Source of the DNA: an uncultured Rhodanobacteraceae bacterium
GTDB taxonomy: Bacteria > Pseudomonadota > Gammaproteobacteria > Xanthomonadales > SZUA-5
Assembly: GCA_937928755.1 (NCBI GenBank)
Contig: CALEZI010000166.1
Location: 1 to 53,631, forward strand
Length of the DNA: 53,631 nucleotides
Direction: 5' to 3'
The notes beneath the pieces are model-generated. The model was not told where the DNA came from. It ran no database searches and worked only from the letters and a program-made list of their open reading frames with translations. The position numbers and the translations under genes were made by a program. Positions 1 to 8,023 of this stretch are shown here, piece by piece (position 1 is the stretch's first letter; each line of letters opens with the position of its first letter).

Positions 1-53
1 TGTTAGGCATGCCGCCAGCGTTCAATCTGAGCCAGGATCAAACTCTTCAGTTT
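1..53 (-). rRNA. rrs: 16S ribosomal RNA, 5' end only (partial)
   Basis: Read on the minus strand, this is the first 53 nt of 16S rRNA. It contains the universal 5' primer region (AGAGTTTGATCCTGGCTCAG) followed by the bacterial ATTGAACGCTGGCGGCATGC segment. The mature 5' end is placed at about base 53 by alignment in memory with the E. coli start. The rest of the gene and of the rRNA operon lies outside the window to the left. The promoter and antitermination leader lie at 54-254. Confidence 0.97.
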
Positions 54-166
54 AAAAACAATCTTTTAATCTAAAGACATCCGCTCAAATTCAACTTAGC
101 GTTAAATTTGATGGACGCTTTGCAGAACAATGTCTGACCAAGCGCCCACACAAGACACTCCGAATC

Positions 167-180
167 TGTTGTCAAAGAAC
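167..180 (-). promoter_or_regulatory. boxA-like antitermination element in the 16S leader
   Basis: On the minus strand the leader carries GTTCTTTGACAACA about 115 nt before the 16S 5' end. It resembles the boxA element (consensus near TGCTCTTTAACA) that loads the Nus antitermination complex on rRNA transcripts. A GTGTGGGCGCTTGG stretch follows, as in other gammaproteobacterial rRNA leaders. Further upstream, 197-220 can fold into a hairpin (CTCACCGAC pairing with GTCGGGTGAG, one bulged G) right at the predicted transcript start. The function is inferred from position and similarity. Confidence 0.7.
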
Positions 181-226
181 CTTTCCGCCTTCACCACTCA
201 CCGACATCTCGTCGGGTGAGCCAGCA

Positions 227-254
227 ATCATACTTCAACTTCGATGGCTGTCAA
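227..254 (-). promoter_or_regulatory. rRNA operon promoter, sigma-70 type
   Basis: The minus strand shows a perfect -35 box TTGACA (254-249), a 16-nt spacer and a near-consensus -10 box TATGAT (232-227), so transcription would start near 220. An A-rich stretch at about 269-279, just upstream of the -35, could act as an UP element. Position, orientation and strength fit the main promoter of the rRNA operon. No FIS sites can be assigned by eye. Confidence 0.75.
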
Positions 255-376
255 CACCTTCATGCGAACTTTTTTGGATTCGTTCAGCCACGAAGTCCGG
301 GCTGGCGCATCGGCAGTTCTACTGCTCACGATCCCTCAGTTTGCGCCACCCATGCTGAAATTCAAGCGACAGATCG

Positions 377-1021
377 TCAACGTTCGTCTGCTGCGACAAC
401 TTCGGTCTCGGCTGCCGCATCCGCGCACCACTCCCGCAATGCGGGATGCGCGAGCATCGTCGCGTGGTAACCAGACACCAGGCTCGACATGGCTACCCGA
501 TACGTCTGGAAGCGTAACGCCACTGGCGCGTAGAACGCATCGGCGATGGAGTACGCGCCGAACAGGAACGGCCCGGAACTTGTCGTCAGGCAATCTGACC
601 AGATATCGAGAATTCGTTCGATATCGCGCATCGCCGCCGCCGACATGGTCACCGTACCCTGCGGTCTGCGCACATTCATCGGCAGTTCCGACCGCATCGC
701 CGCGAAGCCGGCATGCATCTCGGCGACCACGCTGCGGGCGGCGGCACGGCGTGCCGGGCTGTCGGGCCACCCGCGTCCATCGAGTCGGGTTTCGTTGACG
801 TACTCGGCAATCGCGAGTGAATCCCATACCGCCACACCATCGTCCAGCAACACCGGGACGCGACCCGACGGCGACCACTGCCCTATCTGCTCTGCAAACG
901 ACGGCGTGTCCAGCGACAGCTTCACCTCGTCGAACTCGATTCCGAAATGCTTCATCAGGAACCACGGCCGTAGCGACCATGACGAGTAGTTCTTGTTGCC
1001 GATGACCAGAATCAGTGCCAC
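377..1021 (-). CDS. glutathione S-transferase family protein
   Basis: This 214-residue protein has the two-domain GST layout. The N-terminal thioredoxin-like half starts with the NYSSWSLRPW segment, whose serine/tyrosine would activate glutathione, and carries the cis-proline strand (GRVPVLL) and WDSLAIAEY of the glutathione site. The C-terminal helical half contains an N-capping-box-like SIAD in GAYSIADAFYAPV. I chose the GTG at 1021 because family proteins begin just before the first beta strand (ALILVIGNKN). An in-frame ATG at 1108 would add 29 unlikely residues and overlap nadB. GTG at 1033 is the other option. It is the last gene of a nadA-nadB-GST run and ends upstream of the rRNA promoter. 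Substrate is unknown. Confidence 0.85.
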   Translation of the reverse strand: MALILVIGNKNYSSWSLRPWFLMKHFGIEFDEVKLSLDTPSFAEQIGQWSPSGRVPVLLDDGVAVWDSLAIAEYVNETRLDGRGWPDSPARRAAARSVVAEMHAGFAAMRSELPMNVRRPQGTVTMSAAAMRDIERILDIWSDCLTTSSGPFLFGAYSIADAFYAPVALRFQTYRVAMSSLVSGYHATMLAHPALREWCADAAAETEVVAADER

Positions 1022-1085
1022 TGCAAGCCCCACGTTCGGTCGACCGCCGGGCCGATGGAAGCGGCGATGATGTTCACCCTCGAGG

Positions 1086-2600
1086 TCAAGCGACTGCCTG
1101 GCCGCCAACTCTAAAATGCTCTACCGGCGCAGCGATGAAGTGCGCGCCTATTCCTTCCCGCCTGCGCAGACACGCTTCGACGATCAAGCGCGCGACCAGA
1201 AGCTGGCGCAAGGCTGGCGCCCCTGCCAGACAGCGGCGTTCGAGCAGCGAAATCTGCTGATGCGCCGCTTGCAGCCCATCGAGTGTGCGCACAATGCCGA
1301 CATCGTTCCACATGATGTGCCGCAGGCGGTTGAGGACCATCTGGTCGTTTGCGGATTCAGCGCGCATTGGCGGCACCGAGGAGGCATCGACCCTGCTGAT
1401 CGGCGCTGACGGCCCATTGTGGCCCAGTCGTTCGCCGAGGGCCTTGCCGAAAGCGACTGCCTCCAGCAATGAATTGCTGGCCAGGCGGTTGGCGCCGTGG
1501 ACGCCGGTGCAGGCTGCTTCACCCACCGCATACAAGCCAGGTACTCGAGACATGCTGTGCAGATCGACTCTGATTCCGCCCATTGCATAATGTGCGGCAG
1601 GCACGATCGGCACCAGATGCACACGAGGATCGATCCCGCGCTGTGCGCAGGCCTGCATCAGATTCGGAAAACGATGACGCAGATCGTCTCCAAGCGATCG
1701 CGCATCCAGGTAAACGCGATGGCCACGCGCCAACTGCTCCCAGACCGAGCGCGCGACGACATCGCGGGGCGCAAGTTCTGCCTGAGCATGTGTCGCCGCC
1801 ATGAAGCGCGCGCCGTGATCGTTGACCAGCACGGCCCCAGCCCCACGCAGCGCTTCAGTCAACAGCGGCAACTGTGGTGCGCTCCTTTCGTCCGCCGGTG
1901 CCAGCGCCGTCGGGTGAAACTGCACGAACTCGAGGTCTGCCAGTTCGGCACCCGCTTGATGCGCCAATGCCAAGCCGCTGCCGTCGGCCTCGACCGGGTT
2001 GCTGGTAAAGCGGTAGAGCTGACCAAGACCGCCGGTCGCCAGCACTACATTCGGCGCCAGCAAGCGAACGCACTCGCCGCGCCGATCACGCAGCGCCACG
2101 CCGACCACCCGCGAACCACGCTGGAGAATCTCGCAGGCGTTGGCGAATTCGTGACGCTCGATCCAGGGTTGTCGAACCACCGCCTGGCTGAGCGCCCGCA
2201 CCAATTCCGCGCCAGTTGCATCGCCCCCGGCATGCAGGACGCGGGGAAACGAATGCGCTGCCTCGCGGCCGAGTGCGATGCGCCCGTTGCTGGTGTCGAA
2301 CTGCATGCCCAACGACAGCAACCAGCGGATGATGTCCGGGGCGCCCTCGGCCAACCAGCGCACTGCCGATTTGTTGTTGAGTCGCGCTCCGGCACTGATG
2401 GTGTCAGCGGCATGCTGTCCTGGCGAATCTCCCGGGCCAACCGCCGCCGCTATTCCACCCTGGGCCCAGCAGGTCGATCCATCCTGGCCGAGCACGCCGC
2501 GACTGACCACGGCGACGCGCAATGCTCCGCCGGAGCCCAGCGCAGTGCTGAGCCCGGCCGCGCCGCTGCCAATCACAATCAGATCGTATTGTTCGGACAT
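1086..2600 (-). CDS. nadB: L-aspartate oxidase
   Basis: This flavoenzyme oxidises L-aspartate to iminoaspartate, the first step of de novo NAD synthesis from aspartate; its product goes to NadA. The 504-residue protein starts with an FAD dinucleotide-binding motif (VIGSGAAGLS). It then shows the DGSTCWAQGGIAAA flavin segment, EFVQFHPTAL, the catalytic-domain stretch PRDVVARSV and the C-terminal FAD motif (YAVGEAACTGVHGANRLASN). The ATG at 2600 is preceded by AGGGG. An upstream in-frame ATG at 2696 would add 32 residues before the flavin motif and was rejected. It lies 126 bp behind nadA in the same direction, probably in one transcript. Confidence 0.97.
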   Translation of the reverse strand: MSEQYDLIVIGSGAAGLSTALGSGGALRVAVVSRGVLGQDGSTCWAQGGIAAAVGPGDSPGQHAADTISAGARLNNKSAVRWLAEGAPDIIRWLLSLGMQFDTSNGRIALGREAAHSFPRVLHAGGDATGAELVRALSQAVVRQPWIERHEFANACEILQRGSRVVGVALRDRRGECVRLLAPNVVLATGGLGQLYRFTSNPVEADGSGLALAHQAGAELADLEFVQFHPTALAPADERSAPQLPLLTEALRGAGAVLVNDHGARFMAATHAQAELAPRDVVARSVWEQLARGHRVYLDARSLGDDLRHRFPNLMQACAQRGIDPRVHLVPIVPAAHYAMGGIRVDLHSMSRVPGLYAVGEAACTGVHGANRLASNSLLEAVAFGKALGERLGHNGPSAPISRVDASSVPPMRAESANDQMVLNRLRHIMWNDVGIVRTLDGLQAAHQQISLLERRCLAGAPALRQLLVARLIVEACLRRREGIGAHFIAAPVEHFRVGGQAVA

Positions 2601-2726
2601 GCCTTTGCCCCTGGAATGACGACCGGGCCGAAACCAGCCCGTATGCGCACCAAGTGTGAAGTATTGTGGCAGTCGTTTGTGTGCAGTACGACGCATTCCG
2701 CAACAGTTCGCATGGCAACGCGCGTC

Positions 2727-3752
2727 TCAGGCAAGCTCGCGGCGCCCGATTTCGAGCATCCGCTGAACGGCGGCGCGCGCGCGCATTGCCAACTGCGGAT
2801 CGACCTCGACAGCCGGCGCGAGATTCTGCAACGCACTGAGGATCTTCGGCAGTGTGATCCGCTGCATGTGCGGACACAGGTTGCATGGCCGGGTGAATTC
2901 AACGTTCGGGAATTCGATCGCCAGATTGTCGGCCATCGAACATTCGGTAATCAACAGAACGCGATCTGTACCGGCGTGCCGGATGCGATCACTCATCGCC
3001 GCAGTGGAGCCAACGAAATCGGCCGCATCAAGGACGTCGGGCGGACATTCCGGGTGGGCAAGCACGATCACCCCAGGCGCACGCATGGCACGAATCTCTG
3101 CAGCCGTGAATCGCTCGTGCACTTCGCACGCTCCCTCCCAGAGGATCAGCCGCTTGCTGGTCTGCCGCGCGACGTACTGTCCAAGGTACTTGTCCGGCAG
3201 AAAAATCACAGTGTCTTCGTCGAGCGAGTCGACGACATGAACCGCATTGGCGGACGTGCAGCAAACGTCGGACTCGGCCTTGACCGCTGCCGACGTATTC
3301 ACGTAACTGACCACGGGCGCGCCCGGATAACGCTGCCGCAGCAGGCGCACGTCAGCAGCCGTGATCGATGCGGCCAGCGAACATCCGGCATCGACATCCG
3401 GTATCAGCACCGTTTTCGAGGGACTCAGGATCTTTGCGGTTTCGGCCATGAAATGCACGCCACAGAGCACAATGACGTCCGCCGATGTCGCAGCGCCGCG
3501 CTGCGCCAACGCCAGCGAATCGCCGGTGATGTCGGCCACCGCGTGGAAAATCTCCGGTGGCTGATAGTTGTGCGCCAGAATCACCGCACGCCGCAACAGC
3601 TTCAGCTTGTTGATCGCATCGATGTAGGGCAGATGCATGGACCATTCGAGCGGCGCGATGCGATCGCGGACGCGCGCGTACAAGCCGGCATACTGCGCTT
3701 CGAGTTCGGCGTCGCACGAGCGAAGTCCACCCAAGGTCGCGAGATTCATCAT
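2727..3752 (-). CDS. nadA: quinolinate synthase A
   Basis: NadA condenses iminoaspartate with dihydroxyacetone phosphate to quinolinate, using a [4Fe-4S] cluster. The 341-residue protein has cysteines in the expected contexts: CGVHFMAETAKI, the middle-domain cysteines, and PCNLCPHM near the C terminus. HNYQPPEI and the threefold pseudo-symmetric domain pattern are also present. The start is the ATG at 3752, which has AAGGA 8 nt upstream. Alternative ATGs at 3782 and 3794 would place an operator-like palindrome inside the coding region. It is first in the nadA-nadB run and has a clear promoter at 3828-3855. nadC is not in the window. Confidence 0.96.
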   Translation of the reverse strand: MMNLATLGGLRSCDAELEAQYAGLYARVRDRIAPLEWSMHLPYIDAINKLKLLRRAVILAHNYQPPEIFHAVADITGDSLALAQRGAATSADVIVLCGVHFMAETAKILSPSKTVLIPDVDAGCSLAASITAADVRLLRQRYPGAPVVSYVNTSAAVKAESDVCCTSANAVHVVDSLDEDTVIFLPDKYLGQYVARQTSKRLILWEGACEVHERFTAAEIRAMRAPGVIVLAHPECPPDVLDAADFVGSTAAMSDRIRHAGTDRVLLITECSMADNLAIEFPNVEFTRPCNLCPHMQRITLPKILSALQNLAPAVEVDPQLAMRARAAVQRMLEIGRRELA

Positions 3753-3766
3753 CGATTCAATCCTTT

Positions 3767-3781
3767 TGCTCTCAATGAGCA
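3767..3781 (-). promoter_or_regulatory. operator-like palindrome 1 at the nadA start
   Basis: On the minus strand TGCTC-ATTGA-GAGCA is a perfect 5-bp inverted repeat with a 5-nt centre. It sits in the nadA leader, directly before the AAAGGAT stretch that carries the ribosome-binding site. A second copy of the same pattern, with the same AAAAGGAT flank but in the opposite orientation, lies at 3829-3843 in the promoter. The pair suggests a repressor responding to NAD status. NadQ- or NadR-type regulators are known for nadA in proteobacteria, but I cannot name the protein from sequence. Confidence 0.5.
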
Positions 3782-3827
3782 TTAAGTCGCCCAAAACAAG
3801 GCGCCTTCGAGAGCGGCGCCGTTTCTT

Positions 3828-3855
3828 ATGCTACATGTGAGCAAAAGGATGTCAA
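3828..3855 (-). promoter_or_regulatory. nadA promoter
   Basis: The minus strand has a perfect -35 box TTGACA (3855-3850), a 16-nt spacer and a -10 box TAGCAT (3833-3828), so nadA transcription would start near 3821. The leader then contains a GGCGCC/GGCGCC stem (3800-3805 with 3815-3820) followed by operator 1. The spacer and -10 are covered by operator-like palindrome 2, a classic repression geometry. Confidence 0.6.
3829..3843 (-). promoter_or_regulatory. operator-like palindrome 2 overlapping the nadA -10
   Basis: Read on the plus strand, TGCTA-CATGT-GAGCA has the same outer half-sites (TGCT...GAGCA, 5-nt centre) as the palindrome at 3767-3781. It is followed by the identical AAAAGGAT; the 12-nt block GAGCAAAAGGAT occurs at 3839-3850 and inverted at 3760-3771. 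It covers the promoter spacer and -10, so a bound protein would block RNA polymerase. It also lies 55 nt before apaG, so it could affect that gene too. Confidence 0.5.
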
Positions 3856-3898
3856 GTGCAGGTTGCGCAGCTTCCCAAGATGTCGCTATTTATCGTCC

Positions 3899-4279
3899 AT
3901 GAGCACTCCACGCTATCGCATCGCTGTTGCCGTCCACGCCCGCTATGTGGCGGAACAATCCATTCCGGAAAAGCGGCACTTCGTGTTCGCGTATACCGTT
4001 ACTCTGAGCAACCAGGGCACCGTTGCGGCACGTTTGATGACGCGCCACTGGCGCATCACGGATGCCGCAGGCAAGGTGACGGAAGTTCGCGGCGAAGGCG
4101 TTGTCGGCGAGCAACCGCGACTTGATGCGGGCGAGACGTTTCAATACAGCAGCGGTGCGGTGCTGGAAACCGCCGTCGGCAGCATGCGCGGCAGCTACCA
4201 GATGCTGGCCGACGACGGGACCTTGTTCGAGGCGCCCATCGAAGCGTTTTCGTTGTCTGTGCCGCGTACCCTGCACTGA
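3899..4279 (+). CDS. apaG: ApaG domain protein
   Basis: The 126-residue protein is a single ApaG domain (immunoglobulin-like fold). It has the typical NQGTVAARLMTRHWRITD segment, the GEGVVGEQP turn and the GSMRGSYQM stretch near the C terminus. The family is linked genetically to divalent-cation (Co/Mg) resistance and usually sits beside apaH; the biochemical role is not settled. The ATG at 3899 gives the normal family length, and an in-frame ATG 12 codons upstream was not preferred. apaH follows after 60 bp on the same strand, so the two probably share a transcript. Confidence 0.93.
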   Translation: MSTPRYRIAVAVHARYVAEQSIPEKRHFVFAYTVTLSNQGTVAARLMTRHWRITDAAGKVTEVRGEGVVGEQPRLDAGETFQYSSGAVLETAVGSMRGSYQMLADDGTLFEAPIEAFSLSVPRTLH

Positions 4280-4339
4280 CGTGATCACCATTGTCGGCGG
4301 ATCGCATTCGCCGCCGCACTACACAGGAGCAGGACCGAC

Positions 4340-5209
4340 TTGAGCACCTACGCGATCGGCGACGTTCAAGGCTGCTACGACACGCTGTGCCGGCTACTCG
4401 AGCGCCTGAATTTCGATCCGTCTGCAGATCGCCTGTGGTTCACCGGCGATCTGGTCAACCGGGGTGGTCAATCGCTGGAGACCCTGCGTTTCATCCGCAA
4501 TCTGGGCGAATCCGCCCTGTCGGTGTTGGGCAATCACGATCTGCATCTGATCGCGGAGAGCGTCAAACCGACGGAGCGACGACAGAAGAACGTCGATCTG
4601 CGACGCGTGCTCGAAGCACCGGACGGAGCGGAGCTGATCGATTGGCTGCGTCAGCGCCCGTTGTTGCACATGGACCCCGGCTTGCGCTTCGTAATGGTGC
4701 ATGCCGGGCTGTCGCCGCAGTGGACCTTGCAACGCGCGCGCATTGAAGCCGAGCGCATCGAGAAGGAACTGCGCGGCAAGGATTACAAGAACATTCTGTT
4801 GCGCATGTACGGCGATCGGCCACGCGGCTGGAGCCGACGCCTGAAAGGCTTCGACCGCACGCGCGCGGCGATTAACGCATTCACGCGGATGCGCTACTGC
4901 GACCCGCGCGGGCAGGTCTCATTCGAATCCAAGGGTGCGCCGGGCACGCAGGCCGCCGGTTACTACCCGTGGTTCGAAGTTCCCGGTCACAAGCCGCGCG
5001 AATGCCGTGTGGTCATCGGCCACTGGTCGGCGCTCGGTCGCTTCCAGGGCATGGGCGTCTATGGCATCGACACCGGTTGTGTCTGGGGCGGCAAGCTGAC
5101 CGCGCTGCGCCTCGACGACGAACCCGAGTTCATCGCCGTCGATTGCGCGCAGCCGCGCAATGCGGATGCGGATCTGCAGAGTTCCGACGAGATGGGCGAT
5201 CGGGATTGA
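4340..5209 (+). CDS. apaH: bis(5'-nucleosyl)-tetraphosphatase, symmetrical
   Basis: ApaH cleaves Ap4A symmetrically to two ADP and controls stress dinucleotides; NpnN-capped RNA is also a known substrate. The 289-residue protein has the metallophosphoesterase motifs in order: GDVQGC (about 7), GDLVNRG (about 36), GNHD (about 65) and HAGL. The late VIGHWSALG stretch and IDTGCVWGGKLTALRL complete the site. The start is a TTG codon preceded by AGGAGCAGGA; no ATG or GTG gives a complete first motif. It is downstream of apaG and convergent with folA, the arrangement also known in E. coli. Confidence 0.96.
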   Translation: MSTYAIGDVQGCYDTLCRLLERLNFDPSADRLWFTGDLVNRGGQSLETLRFIRNLGESALSVLGNHDLHLIAESVKPTERRQKNVDLRRVLEAPDGAELIDWLRQRPLLHMDPGLRFVMVHAGLSPQWTLQRARIEAERIEKELRGKDYKNILLRMYGDRPRGWSRRLKGFDRTRAAINAFTRMRYCDPRGQVSFESKGAPGTQAAGYYPWFEVPGHKPRECRVVIGHWSALGRFQGMGVYGIDTGCVWGGKLTALRLDDEPEFIAVDCAQPRNADADLQSSDEMGDRD

Positions 5210-5258
5210 TCCGCCGGATTGTCACGGGACTTGCAGATCATCGAATCGACGGATAGTT

Positions 5259-5364
5259 GTCCGCAATCGACGCAAAGAACGCAACGGAAAACGAAAATCA
5301 GGTGAGTTGTTCCGCCCATCCGATCCGATTCAAGGCCTCGGCTCCCTTTGCGTCCTTTGCGGAC
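5259..5364. repeat. inverted repeat of the GCAAAGGAC family, copy 1
   Basis: The left arm (5259-5277) is GTCCGCAATCGACGCAAAG. The right arm (5346-5364) is the reverse complement of GTCCGCAAAGGACGCAAAG. The arms match at 17 of 19 positions across a 68-nt centre. The same arms recur at 36828-36952. It fills the gap between the convergent apaH and folA 3' ends, so it may also act as a transcription stop. Confidence 0.7.
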
Positions 5365-5415
5365 AAAATGCAGTTCGCAGGTCCTCGCAGAGCAACCAAG
5401 CTCCGATGTTCCCAG

Positions 5416-5916
5416 TCAGCAAACTTGACGTCGGCGCAGGCTGACGAAATCAAAGGCGAACGCATGGCGCTCGTCGGCGACATGGTGCTCGCGCGAGCGC
5501 ACCTCCCATTGCTCAACGGGCAGCGGCGGAAAGTAGGTATCGGCAACGGACACGCGAGCATTCACTTCGGTCAGTTCGATACGCGTCACGTCGGCCAGCG
5601 TAGCCAGGTAAATCTCGCCGCCGCCGATGACCCACAGAGTGCCTTGCTGGTGGCGTTCAAGCGCCGCTTCCCAACTGGGCAGATGCAGCACCCCCGCCGC
5701 CTGCCAGGATGGATCGCGCGACAACACCCAGTTTTCCCGGTTCGGTAGCGCACGGCCGATCGCGGCAAAGGTCTTGCGCCCCATGACCACCGTGTGACCG
5801 AGTGTCAGCGCCTTGAAGCGTTTGAGGTCATCGGGCAGATGCCACGGCAGTTGGCCGGCGTGTCCGATGGCACGCTCGCGATCGCAGGCAACGATCAGCG
5901 CTACTTCGCGCGTCAT
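5416..5916 (-). CDS. folA: dihydrofolate reductase
   Basis: The enzyme reduces dihydrofolate to tetrahydrofolate with NADPH. The 166-residue protein shows the family landmarks. These are ALIVACDRERAIG, the catalytic-region LPWHLPDDLKRFK with the acidic residue of the substrate pocket, HTVVMGRKTF for NADPH binding, NWVLSRD, and the glycine-rich VIGGGEIY. The ATG at 5916 overlaps the stop of the upstream amidohydrolase by 4 nt (ATGA), so translation is probably coupled. An ATG 17 codons upstream lies inside that gene and was rejected. Its end faces apaH across a repeat-containing gap. Confidence 0.97.
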   Translation of the reverse strand: MTREVALIVACDRERAIGHAGQLPWHLPDDLKRFKALTLGHTVVMGRKTFAAIGRALPNRENWVLSRDPSWQAAGVLHLPSWEAALERHQQGTLWVIGGGEIYLATLADVTRIELTEVNARVSVADTYFPPLPVEQWEVRSREHHVADERHAFAFDFVSLRRRQVC

Positions 5917-7961
5917 TGCGCGGCTGCGACGCCAACGGCCTGGTACAGCGCCGCCGAATCGTACCAACGCCCATCCTTCATCACCCGGCGCACCTCGCGG
6001 ATGGCACTGATATCGACCAGCGGATCGCCATCGACCAGGATCAAGTCGGCCAGCCAGCCAGGCGCGATCACGCCCAGCTCATGCGCGCGGCGGTTGGCCT
6101 CGGCCGATCCCAAGGTCGCCATGCGCAGCACATCGGCAGCCGGAATACCGGCTGCCGCGTACAGCTCCAGTTCGCGGTGCAGGGCAAAACCTGCCATCGC
6201 ATCGGTGCCCGGAATGATCGGCGCGCCGGCCTGATGGACGGCGGCGAGAAACCGCAGCATCGATGCGAACGCTTTCCGATAGCGCTCTTCGTCGCCCGCC
6301 GGCGCGGTCAGACCACCCAGCAACAATTGCCGCCGAACCTGCGGCGGCAAACGTTTGGCCACCGTTACGTAGCCAGGATGCATCTCACCGGCCGTGGCCT
6401 CGAAGAAGCGCTCGAAAATGTTGACGGTGCCGTCGAGCACCGTACTGTGCGCCGCCATCGCGTCGATGAACTTGCGCTCGCGCTGCCCAACCGGATCAAT
6501 GTCCGCCGCGTGCCGGCCTACGGCAGTAAATCGCGTCATGTCGCGCGTATCCGGCGCTTCCTTGGTGAGGAAGTTGAGAAACACGAAATTCAGATGCTGC
6601 AACTCGTCGCCACCGGCGGCAATGAATTGCTCTGCACTCATGAACGCGGGTACATGGCCGGAAAGGCGCATGCCGCGCGCGTGCGCCAGACGGGCAATCA
6701 ACGGCACCAGTTCCGGTTTCAACGATGAATACACCTTGATCTGCACGTAGCCGTGATCGGCATACCAGTCGACCCATTGCCTGGCCTCTTCGGGCGTGTC
6801 GACGAACACCTTGGTGGGTCCGGCATACGGACCGCGACCATCCATGAAGCCAGCCATCAGCACGCGCGGACCGAGTTCCTCGTCGGCGTCGAACCGGGCA
6901 ACCCGCGCGGGCAGGGAATCCTGATCGTTGGCCATGTCGCGCACGCTGGTGACGCCCGCCGCCAGATGCAGGACGCCATCGACACCCCCGACATGGACGT
7001 GGTTGTCCCACAATCCCGGCATCAGGAACTGTCCTGAGGCGTCGATGCGTTCGAATTCTTCCGGCAACTGCATGTGCTTTTCGTCGCCGACGGCAGCGAT
7101 GCGATTGCCGATGACCAGCACGCTGGCGACATCGCTGCGCCCGGTACGCGGATCGAATACGCGCGCGCCTGCGATCAACTGGGGCTGCTTCGGCCGCTGC
7201 GTCAATTGCTTCGCCCAACTTGCGGCGCGCGTCGCCTCGCGTTGCGCCTGCGCGGCCAGCATCGGCGCGAGCCACTGCTCGCGACCCTCGGGCAGCACGC
7301 TCATCCAGTCGCCGACCACTCCAAGGTAGACGCCGTCGGCATCGAACCAAACCAGTTCCGGCGCAAACCCGATGCCACTGATTTCATAGGCAACCAGCGC
7401 TCGTTTGCGGCGCGATTTCGATTCCGGTTCGGGAATGCTGAGCGCCTCGACGATGCGCGCAGTTCCACCGGGCAGCAGTGCAATCTCGCCGTCGCTGTCG
7501 GCCAGCAGTGCCCGCGCCAACACACCGACAAACATCGGCGGCGCTTCGATCGGCAGGTAAAAGTGCTCGTTCGCGCCAGCCAGCGAGCCCTGCTCGGCGG
7601 CACTTTTCCAGTTGGCGACGCCGCGATCGTTGCTGTACCACTCGTCGACCGGCGCCTTCATGTAATCGTTGCCGCTGATCTTCACCCGCACCGGAATCTG
7701 CCGCGCATCCAGGCGCCAGCGCACTTCAACGTCCGGTCCGCGGCCACGATCGTTGTAGCTGAATCGCGCGATGTGCTCATCGCCCTGCTGCCGGTAAACC
7801 TCGCTGCCGGCGACCTTGCCGAGCATCAGCACCGAAGCGCGGCGTTCGCCCGGAACCCGCACGTCGTCGCTTTTCGCCGCCGGCGCTTCCGCGGCTGACG
7901 CCAGCGCCGACCACAGGCTGAAAACGCCGACTGCGCAGAATCCCGCGATCCGTAAACCCAT
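5913..7961 (-). CDS. secreted amidohydrolase family protein
   Basis: This 682-residue protein has a signal peptide (about 1-23, ending ASA-AEAP), so it should be periplasmic or exported. An N-terminal region of about 240 residues has no motif I recognise. A metal-dependent amidohydrolase domain of the imidazolonepropionase-like group follows: beta-sandwich entry LIAGARVFDPRTG, metal-binding HVHVGG near residue 320, a further histidine in LSGHVPA, HLNF, and the late aspartate in IPGTDAMAG. The substrate cannot be named; relatives hydrolyse cyclic amides or dipeptides. It lies between the DUF1684 gene (62 bp upstream) and folA (4-nt overlap), which suggests an operon with no obvious metabolic link. 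Confidence 0.88.
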   Translation of the reverse strand: MGLRIAGFCAVGVFSLWSALASAAEAPAAKSDDVRVPGERRASVLMLGKVAGSEVYRQQGDEHIARFSYNDRGRGPDVEVRWRLDARQIPVRVKISGNDYMKAPVDEWYSNDRGVANWKSAAEQGSLAGANEHFYLPIEAPPMFVGVLARALLADSDGEIALLPGGTARIVEALSIPEPESKSRRKRALVAYEISGIGFAPELVWFDADGVYLGVVGDWMSVLPEGREQWLAPMLAAQAQREATRAASWAKQLTQRPKQPQLIAGARVFDPRTGRSDVASVLVIGNRIAAVGDEKHMQLPEEFERIDASGQFLMPGLWDNHVHVGGVDGVLHLAAGVTSVRDMANDQDSLPARVARFDADEELGPRVLMAGFMDGRGPYAGPTKVFVDTPEEARQWVDWYADHGYVQIKVYSSLKPELVPLIARLAHARGMRLSGHVPAFMSAEQFIAAGGDELQHLNFVFLNFLTKEAPDTRDMTRFTAVGRHAADIDPVGQRERKFIDAMAAHSTVLDGTVNIFERFFEATAGEMHPGYVTVAKRLPPQVRRQLLLGGLTAPAGDEERYRKAFASMLRFLAAVHQAGAPIIPGTDAMAGFALHRELELYAAAGIPAADVLRMATLGSAEANRRAHELGVIAPGWLADLILVDGDPLVDISAIREVRRVMKDGRWYDSAALYQAVGVAAAQ

Positions 7962-8023
7962 GATTCAACCCCTTGCGCTGGTGACGTCCAGCATAGCCCG
8001 CGCGACGCAATCAGGCGCCAGCT

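Noticed and set aside
1497..3785. 762-codon plus-strand frame across nadB and nadA
   Set aside because: It is antisense to two genes with complete family motifs, shows no motif itself, and is a product of GC-rich codon use.
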